NCBI GenBank assembly: GCA_963575745.1
Contig: CAUYUJ010021174.1
Span: 62,001 to 126,000 of the forward strand
Reading direction: 5' to 3'
DNA: 64,000 nucleotides
Origin: Prorocentrum cordatum
Lineage: Eukaryota > Sar > Dinophyceae > Prorocentrales > Prorocentraceae
Part shown: piece after piece, positions 63,831 through 64,000 of the stretch
Position numbering within the stretch: position 1 is the first letter of the stretch
Layout: each line of letters opens with the position of its first letter
Translations under genes and position numbers: made by a program
Notes under the pieces: model-generated
What the model was told of the DNA's origin: nothing
The model's input: the letters and a program-made list of their open reading frames with translations, nothing else
Database searches by the model: none

Positions 63831-64000
63831 CCACCCACACACCCACCCACAACACGCACACAGACACACAGACACACAGACACACAAACACACTGACACA
63901 CAAACACACACACACACACACACGCACACGAACACGAACACGCTACACGCAAGCACGCACACGCAAACTTACACGCATACGCACACGCACACACACACAC
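63831..64000. repeat. (CA)n / ACACG tract
   Basis: CA dinucleotides with CAGA and CACG variants, running to the end of the window. Confidence 0.95.

Noticed and set aside
1-64000. tRNA, rRNA or spliceosomal RNA genes
   Set aside because: No cloverleaf, conserved rRNA block or snRNA motif was recognised by eye; a covariance-model search was not possible.

Overview
The window looks like nuclear DNA of a core dinoflagellate. The signs are very high G+C, kilobase-scale simple-sequence tracts, sparse genes broken up by repeats, introns that fit GA...AG boundaries in one gene, and degenerate spliced-leader (SL) sequence just upstream of two intronless coding regions. A high-G+C lineage such as Prorocentrum would fit, but the species cannot be fixed from this sequence. 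Two 100-base gaps (2362-2461 and 60110-60209) are assembly breaks.

Genes are few and all recognised ones lie on the minus strand. 0.7-2.0 kb: an intronless 428-residue protein of unknown function. 2.8-4.3 kb: a transposase-like protein in two exons. 9.6-13.8 kb: the N-terminal part of CCR4-NOT subunit 3 (NOT3/CNOT3) in at least five exons. 18.3-18.7 kb: the 3' end of a helicase interrupted by one TGA. 25.5-27.1 kb: a complete carotenoid oxygenase retrogene. 36.0-36.8 kb: two exons of an unknown gene. 41.4-42.7 kb: a single-pass surface protein with Ser/Thr-rich repeats. 60.2-62.2 kb: a frameshifted zinc-finger/coiled-coil protein that resembles a retroelement ORF1. Weaker exon candidates are at 45.2-46.0, 48.2-48.4 and 50.2-50.4 kb.

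The rest is repeats: (CCT)n/(GGA)n, (CAT)n/(ATG)n, (TCG)n, (TA)n, (CA)n and many minisatellites, in which families of short inverted-repeat elements are embedded. I label the families A to P. F and G have 8-bp target-site duplications that can be read directly, and one G copy sits inside an F copy. D is flanked by TA. A carries several GTTCTTAGAAC palindromes. N and I supply introns 2 and 3 of NOT3.

The main biological point is that NOT3 appears to have been split by introner-like elements. Each of its four introns can be placed so that it starts with GA, ends with AG, lies between short direct repeats and restores the conserved NOT3 reading frame. For two of them the intron is itself a dispersed element found elsewhere in the window. 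The two SL-bearing intronless genes show the opposite process, mRNA re-entering the genome.
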